Positions 63,230 to 64,000 of a DNA stretch of 64,000 nucleotides are shown one piece after another. How positions within the stretch are numbered: position 1 is the stretch's first letter; each line of letters opens with the position of its first letter. The notes beneath the pieces were generated by a model that searched no databases, was not told the origin of the DNA, and worked only from the letters and a program-made list of their open reading frames with translations. The stretch is from Carboxylicivirga sp. M1479. Its GTDB lineage: Bacteria; Bacteroidota; Bacteroidia; Bacteroidales; Marinilabiliaceae. The stretch is from positions 62,001 through 126,000 of the forward strand of contig NZ_VKDE01000031.1 of assembly GCF_007097485.1 (NCBI RefSeq). Reading direction: 5' to 3'. A program made the position numbers and the translations under genes.

Positions 63230-63263
63230 GAACCTGTTCTCGTGGTGGAGAGCAGGTTTTTTT
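63230..63263. terminator. Rho-independent terminator, convergent
   Basis: AACCTGTTCTC pairs with GAGAGCAGGTT (one mismatch) around GTGGTG, followed by a run of seven T. It lies between the DUF5916 gene (plus) and the small membrane gene (minus) and overlaps the latter's stop region. Confidence 0.8.
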
Positions 63264-63585
63264 ATTCCTGAAATCCATAACGGTTATTTATTAATTCTAA
63301 ATCGAGAGCCTTATTGATCCATATGATAAAAACGATAATAAATGCAATGGAGATACTTAAAACAATGACTTTTTTAAATAACAGACGTTTGTTCTCTTTT
63401 ATTAATTTAAGTCGAAGGGTTTGTAATTCCTCCTTACTCATTTTTTTATCATGTCTGGTATGTTGACGGTACCCTTTGGCAACTCGTTTATTAAAACCAG
63501 AGAAAAATTTATCTCGTTTCTTAAGTAAATTTCTATTGTTACGCAGCGATTGAATCATTGCAAATACATGGCCGGCTGAAGACAT
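63262..63585 (-). CDS. Small single-helix membrane protein of unknown function
   Basis: A 107-residue protein with a very basic N-terminal half (SLRNNRNLLKKRDKFFSGFNKRVAKGYRQHTRHDKK), a helical KEELQTLRLKLIKENKRLLFKK stretch, and one membrane helix (VIVLSISIAFIIVFIIWI, about residues 73-90). The basic half would be cytoplasmic. No family is recognised. It is in the same direction as the NUDIX gene upstream, 54 bases away. Confidence 0.65.
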   Translation of the reverse strand: MSSAGHVFAMIQSLRNNRNLLKKRDKFFSGFNKRVAKGYRQHTRHDKKMSKEELQTLRLKLIKENKRLLFKKVIVLSISIAFIIVFIIWINKALDLELINNRYGFQE

Positions 63586-63639
63586 ATGAATGGTTTATGT
63601 GTGGGTAAATGATAATTATATGATGCTTGTAAGTATGTG

Positions 63640-64000
63640 TTAATCACAAACCACTGGGAATTCAGGATGATTAGCCAAGTGAACCAATTCTTTTATTTGC
63701 GACTCAAGAATTCGGTCAGTAGATAATGGAGGTAAGCTATTCAAATTAAACCATCGTGCCTCATCAATATCAAAATTACCCCTTAACTTACCGCCAGTAG
63801 GAATGCATAAAAACATAATTTTATAAACATACCAAGGCTGGGGTGGATGTGGGTGGCATCGTTTATCGTATATGGCCAATACACGTTCAACTTTAGCTTC
63901 AATGCCTGTTTCTTCTTCCACTTCCTTAACCACCACTTCTGATGGGCTATGACCAATGTCGGCCCAACCACCAGGAATCGACCATAGACCATCCATTTTC
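63640..64000 (-). CDS. NUDIX hydrolase, partial (5' end outside window)
   Basis: The frame is open to the window edge, so the N-terminus is missing; about 120 residues are seen. The NUDIX box is present as GGWADIGHSPSEVVVKEVEEETGI, the metal-binding helix-loop-helix (Lys in place of the usual Arg in REUxEExGU). The context IPGGWADIG and a late PPQPWYVYKIMFLC strand fit the ADP-ribose-pyrophosphatase-like group. NUDIX enzymes cleave nucleoside diphosphates linked to another group; the substrate cannot be set. The gene probably has a separate N-terminal domain beyond the edge. Confidence 0.88.
   Translation of the reverse strand, partial: KMDGLWSIPGGWADIGHSPSEVVVKEVEEETGIEAKVERVLAIYDKRCHPHPPQPWYVYKIMFLCIPTGGKLRGNFDIDEARWFNLNSLPPLSTDRILESQIKELVHLANHPEFPVVCD

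Overview
The window is 64 kb of AT-rich bacterial chromosome from the phylum Bacteroidota, most likely a marine or anaerobic member of Bacteroidia such as the Marinilabiliales (the order is inferred from overall gene style). Supporting signs are a fused SecDF, a Rex regulator, LytTR and NtrC-like two-component pairs, a MacB/FtsX-type 800-residue permease, DUF5916 and YCF48-like secreted proteins, few Shine-Dalgarno sequences, and promoter -7 boxes of the TAnnTTTG type. No tRNA, rRNA, transposase, integrase, prophage gene or CRISPR array was seen.

Layout. 1-6.9 kb: envelope biogenesis operon (end of a BamA/TamA barrel, TamB-like protein, TPR protein, DUF3859-like protein). 7-17.4 kb: hybrid histidine kinase with a decayed ATPase domain, a secreted unknown, Rex, then an NtrY/NtrC-like pair divergent from a MacB-type ABC transporter, with two related operator-like sequences between them. 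17.6-24.2 kb: housekeeping run secDF, tatA, Ca/Na antiporter, LolD, DUF2400 protein, tRNA methyltransferase. 24.5-33.6 kb: ECF sigma factor, membrane TPR protein (probable anti-sigma) and a convergent exported TPR-CHAT protein; then, divergent, a 47-residue double-glycine peptide, four covarying structured repeats, a small HTH gene, and an HlyD plus C39-peptidase ABC exporter. 33.7-39.7 kb: MATE pump, ComB-like phosphatase, a small membrane protein, a tandem 163-bp repeat array, a YCF48-like lipoprotein and an HU-like protein. 40.3-47.8 kb: accessory island with a CBASS anti-phage operon (patatin, two CD-NTases, an E2-like protein) and one-direction hypothetical genes. 47.8-64 kb: DUF1287, tocopherol-cyclase-like protein, two tandem jelly-roll proteins, an OmpR-type pair, ElaA, two EamA transporters, a LytTR pair, a DUF5916 barrel and a truncated NUDIX gene.

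Most notable. (1) At 29354-29945 four copies of a junction-like element keep their base pairing while the stem sequences change, between a GG-leader peptide and its probable exporter. (2) The CBASS operon carries two intact cyclases: one ends in Gly-Gly, as expected of an E2 substrate; the other has an N-terminal membrane helix and no terminal glycine. (3) Two families of dispersed intergenic elements have conserved loops and variable but complementary stems. (4) The NtrY/NtrC-linked ABC ATPase has lost the LSGGQ signature.
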